From a virus, in IMG/VR virus record IMGVR_UViG_3300021354_000223, positions 1 to 39,006 of that record: a DNA stretch of 39,006 nucleotides; one strand, 5' to 3'. A program made the position numbers and the translations under genes. A model generated the notes under the pieces. It was given only the letters and a program-made list of their open reading frames with translations. It searched no databases and had not been told where the DNA came from. Positions 1 to 8,545 of this stretch are shown in pieces. Every line of letters starts with the position of its first letter. Position 1 is the stretch's first letter.

Positions 1-51
1 GCATTAGAAGCAGCATTAAACCAAGTAAAGCCACCACCACCACCACCACCT
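1..51. repeat. 51-bp left-end segment identical to 34942-34992
   Basis: Bases 1-51 match 34942-34992 exactly and diverge at base 52. The shared stretch ends in a CCA trinucleotide run (polyglycine on the minus strand). The matching sequence lies inside the other Gly-rich fibre gene, so the left end carries either a recombinant allele or an assembly path through a shared repeat. Confidence 0.9.
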
Positions 52-389
52 AATGCGGTAACTTTAACCGCAGTAACTCCAGTAGGAATAGTAAATGTTC
101 CACTTGATGTAAAGGCTTGTCCTCTAAAGCCAACATAAGGAGATGTTGAAGAATTAGTAATTGTTACTGCCCCAGTAGCCCCTGATACTGAAATACCAGT
201 TCCAGCAACGATAGAAGTAACACCATCATTAGTAAGGGTTACAGATGAGCCTAATGCTACTGCTCCACCACCACTCATGCCAGTTCCAGCAGTAACAGTT
301 ACAGAACTATTCTGTAGTCCTGTATTGCTAGTTGCTCCAGCAGTATTTAAGTTATTAGCGAAGTTAGCCAAATTGAGTGCTTGTGTCAT
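1..389 (-). CDS. Glycine-rich tail fibre/adhesin, N-terminal part (runs off left end)
   Basis: The gene starts at ATG 389, two bases after the stop of the J-like gene, and stays open to base 1, so it is incomplete here. The first ~100 residues are rich in Thr, Ser, Asn and Gly (several GTG/GTGIS turns), typical of beta-structured phage fibre shafts. A TFTIPTGVTAVKVTALGG segment follows and leads into a Gly run encoded by a GGT repeat. Up to base 31 this is the 5' part of the gene whose 3' part lies at 38502-39006; the joined reading frame gives 245 residues. Bases 1-30 instead encode GFTWFNAASNA, identical to part of the second Gly-rich protein (34239-35222). The role as a receptor-binding fibre is inferred from position after the tail hub and from composition. 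Confidence 0.75.
   Translation of the reverse strand, partial: MTQALNLANFANNLNTAGATSNTGLQNSSVTVTAGTGMSGGGAVALGSSVTLTNDGVTSIVAGTGISVSGATGAVTITNSSTSPYVGFRGQAFTSSGTFTIPTGVTAVKVTALGGGGGGGFTWFNAASN
31..156. repeat. 126-bp terminal direct repeat, left copy
   Basis: Exact match to 38881-39006. The bases just before the two copies differ (g at 30, t at 38880). An overlap of this kind is the usual sign of a circular or circularly permuted molecule assembled as a line. It falls inside one gene, whose reading frame is kept across the join. Confidence 0.93.
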
Positions 390-390
390 A

Positions 391-3300
391 TTAGACTGCT
401 CCAGTTCTTGCGAAAGTTTGTTGAACCAAGATATTCAAAATTGTACTAGGTGTAGTAGTCAAGGTATAAGTTCCAGTTCCAGTAGTATAATCTGTGGCTT
501 GAAATTGCAATATCCCATTATTATATAAGTTAAAAGCATTTATATTGTAGCTAAATGGATAAATTGTTTGCCCAATTACAGTATAGGTATCCACATTTAC
601 TGGTGTTCCATTAGCTACTGTAAGGTTGTTTACAGACCATTGGATAACTTCTAAATCACCTGATACATTCTGAATAAAAGATAAGTCTTGCCCTGATAGG
701 TTGTAATCTTGGGCATTAACTACAGTTCCATTTAGGAACAATAATTCAAATCCATCATTAAAAGTAAACCCTGATGCCGTATATAACGATTGATTTGATA
801 ATGAAACAGTATTACGAGTAAATGAAGCATACACACCAGTTGTAGTATTAACTGATTTAAAGGAAATAATGGTGATTTTGTCTCCAGTTGTAGCTCCAGT
901 ACCTAATGTTACAGTTCCAGTAGTTCCACCAGTATCAGTATATTCTGTTGTATTTAAGAGACACCCATTCCTAAATACTAAACATTGACCAGAAATATAT
1001 CCAAAAGCCCTAGTTTGACTAAATACTGTTTGTCCAGAAGTTGCAGTATATTGCGATGCAGTATAGTAAAAAGCATCTGGAGTTTCAAAACCAACAACCC
1101 TTCCATACACATCAATAGTTAATGTAGCCACAGCAGAAGTTTTTGTATATGCTCCACCAAAATCTAAATACTCTTGAAGGGATGCAACAATATTGCCATC
1201 AGTATTATTGTTAATAGCTACCTGACCAGTTCCTACAGTTGTAGTTCCTGTCTGGATAAGCTGACCAGTTCTAAGATCCAAATCAATAATATTTGTACTG
1301 TCTGGAAGTGCCGCCCAAATTGAAGGATCAAAAGTAGCTGTCTGGGTTGGAACAAATGATGCAGTACCAGCGGCAAAGCCAGCAAAGCCTTCATCAAAGC
1401 TAAATTTACGACCAGTTCTATTGCAGTACAGCAAATATTCATTGGTGCTGAAAGCTGCTCTAGCTTGATACCAAGTGTAATCAGATGCAGTTGTACTTGG
1501 TGCTGTTCCTGACTGATTGCACAATCCATAGTAAGTAGCACCACTTCTAGGGCTAAGACTAAATCCTGTTCCTGTAATACTTGTAGCATAAGCAACAGAA
1601 AGATAACGACTTGAATATTGGAAAGTTGTAGGTCGCCATTGGAATAAAGTGCTATGCGGACTATATGCAGAAGAAGCGATACTATTAACCATACGGCTAA
1701 AGAAATACCAATTCCCTGCTGGAATGTTTGTAAGGGTTATGTTTGGTAATAAAGTATAAACATTCCAAGGAGTTCCATTTGATTGAATTTCACTTGTGCC
1801 AGCAAAATACATTTGTTCTTGTAATGGATTGCTAAATGCTGAATACCAAACTTCTGCATACTGAGTAATTCCCGATGGTGATGTTCTTACTTGAACAACA
1901 AAGGAAGGATTTGTTGCGGTTGGAAATTGATTAAGAATTTGTGGAGCATCAGGAATTCCAAAGAAAGAAGGGTCGCCAATGCCAGTATTAGGTGCTGGAG
2001 TAAATTGAGTAATAGAAGCATCATCATAGACGGCTGGATTAAATTCCATTAAAGCCAACGTAGCAATTACTGAGCCATCATCTCCAAATACTTCAGTAAT
2101 TTTATTTATACGGAATAACTTAGCCACCCATCCATAATTTGTATTAGTAATAGTTACAATGTCGCCAGCTTCTAATTGGATACCCGTGTAATCAATGCTG
2201 AGCTGTACTTGCAAATCTTCACGGACTGCTTTAAGAAAACGATTACCTAATAGCTGTGCCGTTACGTTGTTATTAACAAAAGGCAGAGAAATAGATTGTT
2301 TGTTTACGGGTTCATTAGGAAACAGTAAAGCGGGGTCTATTACAGCTAAATCTAAACTACTTGAATTAAAAGTATCTTGGCTTGACGAGTCAGGAAATTT
2401 TACTTCGCAAACATTAAACGAGTTAGCTAAGTCAATAGGAGAAATAATCATGGCAGAAACAATATTGCTATCGTTCAAAGCCATAGCTACTGTGTAAGCA
2501 GATTTTTGAGTGATCACTCCCCATTGAGCAAATATTTCATTGTAGATAAGTAAAGTATCACAGCAACCCGTCATGTCTTGTAGGTTCTGCATAATAGTAC
2601 GAGTAGTATCTAGCGAGCCATTAAATTCAAATCGCTTCTGTGTAGCCGCACCGCCTGAGTATGGTGTAAATGTGATAAGTTCATTAGAGTAAGTTCTTAA
2701 TACATCAAGGCTATCTGTATTTATTTGAGACGTATTTATAGCCGCACCATAGCGGGTGTTGATTAAATAATCATAGAAACAATCGGCTGGATTCTTACGA
2801 CTGTTAGAAATTTGAAATCGTGTTTGTGCTATGCCTGTAATGTTGGCAGATTGTGAATAAGAAAGATGAATAATTGCAAACGCACAATTAGACATTAACT
2901 TAGAAGCATCCCATTGATATACAAGTCCGCTAGACTGCATGACTTGAATTGCTGTCAAAGAAGAATTAGTTGGAGTATTAGACCCGTTACTATATAAATA
3001 AATTTGAATCTTTCCAGCAACAGTCGTATCGAAGATCCCAGTTGATTCATCTAATAAGCTATCTACTGTATATCCGTTAGTATTAAATACAACTTTTTTT
3101 CCGCCATAATAAATATCACCAAAAGAAAAGGTATCAGGTGTCTGTCCTGTATTTGTATTAGTTACCTCGCTTAAAGCAAATACGTAATAGAGTTGTTGAT
3201 TATCTTCGCTAATACTTAAATCAATCATCGTACCGCCCACATAAGCTGTTCCGTAAATGACTGGTAGCTTATTATCTGTCGCTGGCGGTACTTGTTGGCG

Positions 3301-3534
3301 AGAGCCTGGATTTGGACTTTGACTAGCACCTTCCATAGAAGGTTGGGTGGGCGAAAAGACAGCTCTTGAAATTACTGAGACAGCAATCATTGCTACAGCG
3401 TAAACAATCATAGTAGCCAAAGTCGTGCCAACATACACGGCTAAAAAAGCTATCGTTGCGGCAAAAGCAAAGGCTGGACTTGCTAATGTTAGCAAAGCAA
3501 AACCTAAAGCATATTTATTGAATCCAAGTTTCAT
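391..3534 (-). CDS. J-like central tail fibre / tail-tip hub protein
   Basis: At 1047 residues this is the largest gene and the last of the tail-assembly series, the position of lambda J. Residues ~85-300 hold the features of the J family: a KLPVIYGTAYVGG segment near the start and the motif NPADCFYDYLINTRYGA near 255-270, where J-like proteins have their 'NPA...LLT..RYG' signature. The central part (~330-560) looks like hub beta domains, followed by fibronectin-like beta-rich repeats (~565-720) and a Thr/Gly-rich C-terminal fibre. Residues ~8-60 are strongly hydrophobic and could form a signal-like segment plus a membrane helix. The start overlaps the GNAT gene by 20 bp. It should join the tail tube to the receptor-binding fibres. 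Confidence 0.85.
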   Translation of the reverse strand: MKLGFNKYALGFALLTLASPAFAFAATIAFLAVYVGTTLATMIVYAVAMIAVSVISRAVFSPTQPSMEGASQSPNPGSRQQVPPATDNKLPVIYGTAYVGGTMIDLSISEDNQQLYYVFALSEVTNTNTGQTPDTFSFGDIYYGGKKVVFNTNGYTVDSLLDESTGIFDTTVAGKIQIYLYSNGSNTPTNSSLTAIQVMQSSGLVYQWDASKLMSNCAFAIIHLSYSQSANITGIAQTRFQISNSRKNPADCFYDYLINTRYGAAINTSQINTDSLDVLRTYSNELITFTPYSGGAATQKRFEFNGSLDTTRTIMQNLQDMTGCCDTLLIYNEIFAQWGVITQKSAYTVAMALNDSNIVSAMIISPIDLANSFNVCEVKFPDSSSQDTFNSSSLDLAVIDPALLFPNEPVNKQSISLPFVNNNVTAQLLGNRFLKAVREDLQVQLSIDYTGIQLEAGDIVTITNTNYGWVAKLFRINKITEVFGDDGSVIATLALMEFNPAVYDDASITQFTPAPNTGIGDPSFFGIPDAPQILNQFPTATNPSFVVQVRTSPSGITQYAEVWYSAFSNPLQEQMYFAGTSEIQSNGTPWNVYTLLPNITLTNIPAGNWYFFSRMVNSIASSAYSPHSTLFQWRPTTFQYSSRYLSVAYATSITGTGFSLSPRSGATYYGLCNQSGTAPSTTASDYTWYQARAAFSTNEYLLYCNRTGRKFSFDEGFAGFAAGTASFVPTQTATFDPSIWAALPDSTNIIDLDLRTGQLIQTGTTTVGTGQVAINNNTDGNIVASLQEYLDFGGAYTKTSAVATLTIDVYGRVVGFETPDAFYYTASQYTATSGQTVFSQTRAFGYISGQCLVFRNGCLLNTTEYTDTGGTTGTVTLGTGATTGDKITIISFKSVNTTTGVYASFTRNTVSLSNQSLYTASGFTFNDGFELLFLNGTVVNAQDYNLSGQDLSFIQNVSGDLEVIQWSVNNLTVANGTPVNVDTYTVIGQTIYPFSYNINAFNLYNNGILQFQATDYTTGTGTYTLTTTPSTILNILVQQTFARTGAV

Positions 3535-3946
3535 CTATTTTCCTAAAGCCAAACTTAGCATATTTAATATCAGGGCTAGTAACCATTTTTCCCATTACAA
3601 AAAATTTAATTCTTCCTGATGCTTTTAATTCTTTACCTTTATCAACAAAGGCTTTAAACAATCTATATCCAATACTACCGCTTCTAGCCTCAGGTTTAAC
3701 GTACCATGCTATTTCATGTAAGCATAAAGTTTTATCACACCATACGCTAGGTGTAATTACACCCATAATTAAACCCACACCCGACTTAATATAAATAACA
3801 CCCATACCAGCCAACATACTATCTAATAACCTATTCCAATATTCTTCGTTGTCTAATTCTTGAAATTCGGGAATTCCGCTTTCTTTGCGAAAGCATTTCA
3901 TCATTTCTATTATTTCTATCTTGTCGTATTTTGTAGCTTCTCTCAT
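3515..3946 (-). CDS. GNAT-family N-acetyltransferase in the tail-tip operon
   Basis: A protein of 143 residues with the GNAT layout: an N-terminal strand and helices, then EIAWYVKPEARSGSIG near 91-106, which matches motif A with an acetyl-CoA pyrophosphate loop (R-S-G-S-I-G), and a C-terminal YAKFGFRKI like the family's 'Y.k.GF' end. ATG 3946 is chosen because it overlaps the stop of the preceding gene as ATGA, which indicates translational coupling; an in-frame upstream extension would lie entirely within that gene. It occupies the slot between the tail-tip protein and J where lambda has gpK. Acetyltransferases in tail clusters are known in other phages, but the substrate is unknown. Confidence 0.8.
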   Translation of the reverse strand: MREATKYDKIEIIEMMKCFRKESGIPEFQELDNEEYWNRLLDSMLAGMGVIYIKSGVGLIMGVITPSVWCDKTLCLHEIAWYVKPEARSGSIGYRLFKAFVDKGKELKASGRIKFFVMGKMVTSPDIKYAKFGFRKIDETWIQ

Positions 3947-4551
3947 GAATTGGCTGGAGCACCTTTTCCAAAGTTGTAATTTACAGTTTGAATAAATGCC
4001 ACTCGATTCATTGAGGTATCTCCAGCAGTAAAAAATTCCCAACTATTATTATTTGTATATCTTCCAGCAGTTCGATTTTGTAAAATAAGCTGTATAGATG
4101 AACAGTTAATAGTAATCGTTCCAACAAATTGTCTTGCTTCTTCAAACCATTGCTCAGAAATAGCAAATGAATTTATATAGCCATTAAAAAATTGATACAA
4201 GCCTCCGCTACCACCCGTGTTTTCTAATACACCATCTACATCAAAAAACCCATGCCACATTTCTACTTGACTGCCTTTTATGTCATGTCCCAATACAAAC
4301 CCAAGCATGGCGGTATCAATACCAACCATTGTGATTGAAGTCTCATTAGCAGTTGATTTAATGTCTCTTGTAGCATCACTAATTTTTACTAATTGCCCAA
4401 GACCGCTAAAAGGTAAAGAATCCACTTCTGTAATAGTTAAACTAGAAGGAGCAGTAGAAAAACGATAAGTAGCAGTAGGAGTAGTAACTCTTACAAAATC
4501 CGCATAGCGAATATTGTTCGTGTTTTGGACTGGAGGAATATTGTTACTCAT
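3943..4551 (-). CDS. Tail-tip/baseplate assembly protein (lambda gpL or DUF2163-like position)
   Basis: This 202-residue protein is rich in beta strands. The C-terminal segment around NRTAGRYTNNNSWEFFTAGD resembles the end of DUF2163/gpL-type proteins, which finish with an 'R..GRY...S...F.GD' pattern. The similarity is by eye and loose. It starts 4 bp inside the end of the preceding gene and ends with an ATGA overlap into the GNAT gene, so the three are translated as a unit. No cysteine cluster typical of iron-sulfur gpL is visible, so a distant or simplified relative is more likely. Confidence 0.6.
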   Translation of the reverse strand: MSNNIPPVQNTNNIRYADFVRVTTPTATYRFSTAPSSLTITEVDSLPFSGLGQLVKISDATRDIKSTANETSITMVGIDTAMLGFVLGHDIKGSQVEMWHGFFDVDGVLENTGGSGGLYQFFNGYINSFAISEQWFEEARQFVGTITINCSSIQLILQNRTAGRYTNNNSWEFFTAGDTSMNRVAFIQTVNYNFGKGAPANS

Positions 4552-5228
4552 AACACTACCTCAAAAGCAATAAAGGCACTAGACCAACTAATGAATGAAT
4601 CGTTAGTCATAGGGATTAAATTGTAGGCGGGATAATCTCTTAACACTACTGGGAATGTAACTCCTGTATAAGTCGAGACTCCCATGCTGATAGTAGTTCC
4701 ATACTGACCTATGACGGCTGGTATTGTGCTTGTTAATGTAGCAATTAAATTTCTATGAACTGGAATAGTTACTGAGCTACCTGAGCCTCTTAATACATCA
4801 GCAGTTGCTATATAACTATATCTTCCGACTTGGCAGAAATCTCCCGCTTTAACAATATAAGCCGTAGAACTAATACTAGGCAAAGAGCCAAGCACTAAAT
4901 TCTTTGCGGCTGAAGAAGTCTGCCAAGCACAAGTAGTAATCTGTCCGCTTGTCATGTCTCCTTGATAAGCAATATAGTTTACCCATCCAGTCGTGCCAAA
5001 GTTTAAATTCTGTTCTAGTGCTTTATCGTAGTAACGTAGATTGGCAAGTAAAGCTCTGTTCTGTGAATACAATAAATAGTTATGAGGTTTTAATTCAAAA
5101 GAAAAAGGAACAACAGTCAATACTTCTGAGGTACTGATGCGTTGATTGCGGCTAACCATCTGACCAACAAAACGATGGTCATTGATTGCAACAGATTCAC
5201 TAATAGCTAGTATGGATGTTAATGGCAT
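4548..5228 (-). CDS. Putative distal tail / minor tail protein
   Basis: A protein of 226 residues, all-beta in appearance, with no recognisable enzymatic motif. It lies directly downstream of the tape measure (2 bp gap), where lambda has gpM and other siphophages have the distal tail protein. It contains a strand-rich middle (IAYQGDMTSGQITTCAW, GRYSYIATADVLRGSGSS). The overlap with the next gene (4 bp) supports coupled expression. The name rests mainly on gene order. Confidence 0.55.
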   Translation of the reverse strand: MPLTSILAISESVAINDHRFVGQMVSRNQRISTSEVLTVVPFSFELKPHNYLLYSQNRALLANLRYYDKALEQNLNFGTTGWVNYIAYQGDMTSGQITTCAWQTSSAAKNLVLGSLPSISSTAYIVKAGDFCQVGRYSYIATADVLRGSGSSVTIPVHRNLIATLTSTIPAVIGQYGTTISMGVSTYTGVTFPVVLRDYPAYNLIPMTNDSFISWSSAFIAFEVVL

Positions 5229-5230
5229 GA

Positions 5231-7168
5231 TTATCGGCTCGTAGGAATAGAACGGGATGCAGATTGATTAGCCGCCCATACAGAGGCTTTATTTCTAGCT
5301 AAAAATTGCTGTGCTGACTGCGTATCAATAGCACTCATCTGTGCAATATAAGTTCCGTTGTAGTTAATAGTTTGTCCGCCCATTGAATCGCTAAGATTAT
5401 TGTTTGGAATAATAGTTCCGCTTCTTGATGGAATGAATAATTCGGGTCCTTTCTCTCCAACAATAGTAGGACCATCAATAGCTCCACCCGAAGCCGCCAT
5501 CATAAATTCTGCGGCATAAGCACCGCCAGCTTCTGATGCACCTCCAGCCGCCATACCTCCTCCAGCACTTGCACCTAATCCTAGCCACGAAGCTCCACCG
5601 CTAAACATCTGCATAGTCATATACTGAAGTTGAATCTTAATTAAATCTTTAATAATGCTTGTAGCTAAATCGCTAAAAGAAAGTTTGCCTGTATCAACAA
5701 AATTATTGATAGCAGAAGTCATATTTCCTGTAATAGCTGTAAATGAATCTTCTCCAACTTTGCCATAATTTTGTGCATCTTCAGCATATTGAGCAAAGGC
5801 TTTATTCCATCCATAAGCAAAGGTACGTTGTTGAGCAATCGCTTGGGCTTCTACTTTCTTTGTTGTTGCGGCATAAGCCTCTCCAAGCTCCTTCACTTTT
5901 TCAATTTGATTATCATACTCAGCAAGAACTTTTTTATCTGCACCACGACCAGCCGCATCTTCACGCTTCTTGGTTATCTCATCAATTTTTTGACTTGTAT
6001 TATCTAATGCCTTTTGTACTGCTTGGTACAAACGTGTCTCATCTTTAGTCATAGCCATCATAGCTATTTCATTAACTTGCTTCTGTTCAGCAAATTTAAC
6101 TTGTCTTGCATATTCAACAGATATTAGTTTTGTTACTGCTAACATTTCTTCTAGTTTTTTAGCTTCGCTAGATAATTGTGTTGTTCTGTCTTTCTGTGGA
6201 GTTACACCTTTAGCAGTAGTAGTAGGGTTCAACAATTCTTTAGCAAAAGCTCTATCTGCTTCTCGCAACTTTCCTACATATTGGTCATACTCTTTTAATC
6301 GTGTGCTGAATGTATTGAACTTGCCGTTAGCCATATCATCTAAAGTAAGTCCAACTAAATTTACTGCGGCATTGATTGTTTGTAATGTGGTAACAAAAAG
6401 GCGACCAGCGTAAATTACTCCTTTAAACGCTTCTCCAGCAACGTACATGAAAGTTTCCATAGCACTTCCAGCTTTGTTCATTGAATCAAAGACAGTATTC
6501 ATTGATGGCAAAAAGTTGGCTGTAAACATTAAAGTAGTACGAGTAGCTTTAGCAGTAAGTTTGTCATGCAAGTCTGCGGCTGTTGCTACAGCATCCGCAT
6601 ATTTTTGCCATGCTCCATCACCTTCTTTGATTAGGTCATTAAAATTGACCATATCCACACCACGCATACCTTTACCCATTAACTGAAGTTTTATATCAGT
6701 CATGGTTGCGTTATCACCTAACTTGGCAATTCCAGCTACTGTTCGGTCAAATAATTTTGCTGTGTCTCCGCTACTTAAATCTCTTAATGAGATGCCTACC
6801 TTTTTAAAGGCATCTTGCAAAGATTGAGAGCCCATAGCGGCTGAAGAAACATTGGCATTAAATTTTTCTAATACTTTGCCTACGTTATCAAACTTGCCGC
6901 CTGACATTTCTAAAGCATCGCCAATTTTTAATACGCTGGCAATAGTATGATTGGTTGAATCGGCAGTATCAGAAATGGAATCTGCAAAGTCCATAGCGTG
7001 TTTAGCCATGCCAATAAAAGCCGCACCTACAGCGAGAGCCGCCATTGGAGCTTTACTAGCAATATTATTAGTAAAGTCAGTTAGAGATTTTTTGGCTGAC
7101 TCTAAGCCCATTACAAAGTCGCCTGTTTCTAAGGCTAGAACCACTCCAAGTCTTGCTGTATTTGCCAT
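5231..7168 (-). CDS. Tail tape measure protein
   Basis: This 645-residue protein is made mostly of long helices. It begins with a segment of the kind seen in lambda-H-type proteins (ARLGVVLALETGDFVMGLESAKK), followed by a hydrophobic Ala/Gly-rich stretch (~40-60). Residues ~335-440 are charged and coiled-coil like. Residues ~450-530 (from AYGWNKAF to FSDLATSIIKDLIKIQLQYM) match the lambda tape-measure C-terminal domain. A Gly/Ala-rich hydrophobic region follows, then a GPELFIPSRSGTIIPN motif common near the end of these proteins. It sits immediately after the chaperone frameshift pair. By the usual 1.5 angstrom per residue rule the tail would be close to 95 nm. Confidence 0.93.
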   Translation of the reverse strand: MANTARLGVVLALETGDFVMGLESAKKSLTDFTNNIASKAPMAALAVGAAFIGMAKHAMDFADSISDTADSTNHTIASVLKIGDALEMSGGKFDNVGKVLEKFNANVSSAAMGSQSLQDAFKKVGISLRDLSSGDTAKLFDRTVAGIAKLGDNATMTDIKLQLMGKGMRGVDMVNFNDLIKEGDGAWQKYADAVATAADLHDKLTAKATRTTLMFTANFLPSMNTVFDSMNKAGSAMETFMYVAGEAFKGVIYAGRLFVTTLQTINAAVNLVGLTLDDMANGKFNTFSTRLKEYDQYVGKLREADRAFAKELLNPTTTAKGVTPQKDRTTQLSSEAKKLEEMLAVTKLISVEYARQVKFAEQKQVNEIAMMAMTKDETRLYQAVQKALDNTSQKIDEITKKREDAAGRGADKKVLAEYDNQIEKVKELGEAYAATTKKVEAQAIAQQRTFAYGWNKAFAQYAEDAQNYGKVGEDSFTAITGNMTSAINNFVDTGKLSFSDLATSIIKDLIKIQLQYMTMQMFSGGASWLGLGASAGGGMAAGGASEAGGAYAAEFMMAASGGAIDGPTIVGEKGPELFIPSRSGTIIPNNNLSDSMGGQTINYNGTYIAQMSAIDTQSAQQFLARNKASVWAANQSASRSIPTSR

Positions 7169-7519
7169 TTATTTTTCTCCAAACAATACTGAGGGTGCAT
7201 TTGGACTCATCATGGCAAATGCCAATAAGTTGTCGCTTGCTAACTGCTTCTTGTCTTGTTCTAGTAATGGCGGGTACAAGTAATCATAGACCTGCGGAAT
7301 AATGTCATTGAGTTTATATGGAGCAGAACCTTTTGGCAATACTTTGTTAAATTGTCCAGCAGTCAAAGCACCTAAAACATGAATGATTCCTAAGTTTCCT
7401 ATCACCCCATCGTTATACATAATACAAATATCAGAGAAGGTGTCTTGGTCTATCGCTGATGGGTCAGTTCCGTGTGCCGTCAAATAGGCTTTGACTTGCC
7501 TTCCGACTGACCTAATGAC
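7169..7519 (-). CDS. Tail assembly chaperone T-like part, made by -1 frameshift from the G-like gene
   Basis: This frame has no good start of its own: only a TTG at 7483, with no convincing Shine-Dalgarno sequence. It is exactly in the -1 frame relative to the upstream chaperone gene. From the slippery site at 7519-7525 the -1 frame is open through to the stop at 7169, adding 116 residues to the first 160 residues of the G-like protein for a 276-residue fusion. Its C-terminal residues (LLEQDKKQLASDNLLAFAMM and onward) look helical. In lambda the equivalent GT fusion binds the tape measure and recruits tail tube subunits. Confidence 0.78.
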   Translation of the reverse strand, partial: VIRSVGRQVKAYLTAHGTDPSAIDQDTFSDICIMYNDGVIGNLGIIHVLGALTAGQFNKVLPKGSAPYKLNDIIPQVYDYLYPPLLEQDKKQLASDNLLAFAMMSPNAPSVLFGEK

Positions 7520-7998
7520 TTTCCCCGTGTAGAGGAATAGTCAGGAGATATTGTTTCTGCAATCTGTTCCATCACTTGAACTTGAATGGAGAAAGGAAAT
7601 AACTCATCAATCATTTCATAAGTAATAGTTGTCATGTCAAAACCTTCTTCTTCGGGAACAAGGAATTTAAACATCTCAGTAATCTGTCTATCAGTATTAG
7701 ATTTATGAGTAGCGGCTTCACGCATAGAACGACCATCGAGTATTACGTCATGCTCTAAGAACTCTATATTCATTCCTTCTACAGCATCGTCTTTATGTGT
7801 AATAAGGTCTGCAGTAAGTTTCGTGTAATACTTCTCAATAGCTTCTTCGTCTTTAATTTTAAGACGTTCATTCATTGTTTCTACTTCAGAAGTCAATGGG
7901 ACTTTAACTTTGAACGTATGACCGCCTAATTCAAAAGTTCGTGTACGTACAACAATCTTATTAAATTTCCCGCCAAATGCTTGTGCTAAATCAGCCAT
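7480..7998 (-). CDS. Tail assembly chaperone, G-like
   Basis: This 172-residue protein lies between the tail tube block and the tape measure, the fixed position of tail assembly chaperones. The N-terminal half is a beta-rich domain (VVRTRTFELGGHTFKVKVPL) followed by a helical, acidic part, as in other G-type chaperones. Near its end the codons CGG GGA AAG carry the same slippery heptamer as lambda G, giving a G/GT pair. It is predicted to coat the tape measure during tail assembly and to be absent from the mature particle. Confidence 0.82.
   Translation of the reverse strand: MADLAQAFGGKFNKIVVRTRTFELGGHTFKVKVPLTSEVETMNERLKIKDEEAIEKYYTKLTADLITHKDDAVEGMNIEFLEHDVILDGRSMREAATHKSNTDRQITEMFKFLVPEEEGFDMTTITYEMIDELFPFSIQVQVMEQIAETISPDYSSTRGKSLGQSEGKSKPI
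7519..7525 (-). promoter_or_regulatory. -1 programmed ribosomal frameshift slippery site GGGAAAG
   Basis: On the minus strand the heptamer is G GGA AAG in the zero frame of the G-like chaperone, 12 codons before its stop. This is the same heptamer used at the lambda G/GT site. After a -1 slip there is no stop before the downstream T-like frame. No obvious strong downstream pseudoknot was seen, as in lambda. Confidence 0.8.
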
Positions 7999-8545
7999 AT
8001 AATACCTTTCTCGCTTGTCTTACTTTGTATTTTTCTAATTGTATCTTTAATGTATTACTTAATGAGTTTACTACTACTGCTGAATTACTTTCTAATGCTG
8101 GTCTTAAGAATGGTCTAGCCGCTACATTGGCTGTACCATATTCCATAGCTACTGCCCGTGCATCACTCTTACCGATAATTTTTTTAGTCTTATTTTTCTT
8201 AGCCGCAAAAGAGCCAGCCGTATCATATACTTTTAATCCTTTTTCTAGCCTCTTAATAGATGCAGTAGTAACCAAAGCAATAACGGCATCAGTAGATTTA
8301 ACATATTTACTAGACCTATCTCGCCTAGTTGGTCGTCTAGCTTCTATGTGTAATGAAGCTCTTAATTGTCCAGTATCTATAGGGGCTAATGATTTTGCAG
8401 AAGCCAATACTGGTTGCATTGATTGTTTTACTGCGGCTGTCAATATACCTTGTGCATCTTTAGCACCAAAGTCTACTTGCATTTGATTCAGCAATTCGAT
8501 TAACTCTCTACCGCCCGTAAATCCAAATTTGACGTTATATGCCAT
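7991..8545 (-). CDS. HK97 gp10-like neck/tail completion protein
   Basis: A protein of 184 residues with the HK97 gp10 pattern: an N-terminal 'G..EL...L' segment (GFTGGRELIELLNQMQVDFG), a basic centre with APIDTGQLRASLH, and AMEYGTANVAARPFLRPAL near the C-terminus. The 'D.G.LR.S' and 'E.GT....PFLRPA' signatures are typical of this family. ATG 8545 is preferred over ATG 8557 because the family usually starts MA- followed by a strand; the evidence for either is modest. It lies downstream of the tail tube gene rather than upstream in the neck block. It overlaps the chaperone start by 8 bp. Confidence 0.85.
   Translation of the reverse strand: MAYNVKFGFTGGRELIELLNQMQVDFGAKDAQGILTAAVKQSMQPVLASAKSLAPIDTGQLRASLHIEARRPTRRDRSSKYVKSTDAVIALVTTASIKRLEKGLKVYDTAGSFAAKKNKTKKIIGKSDARAVAMEYGTANVAARPFLRPALESNSAVVVNSLSNTLKIQLEKYKVRQARKVLYG

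Noticed and set aside
1-156. Diversity-generating retroelement variable region
   Set aside because: No reverse transcriptase and no template repeat with adenine-specific differences is visible; the variation is better explained by recombination or assembly at CCA repeats.
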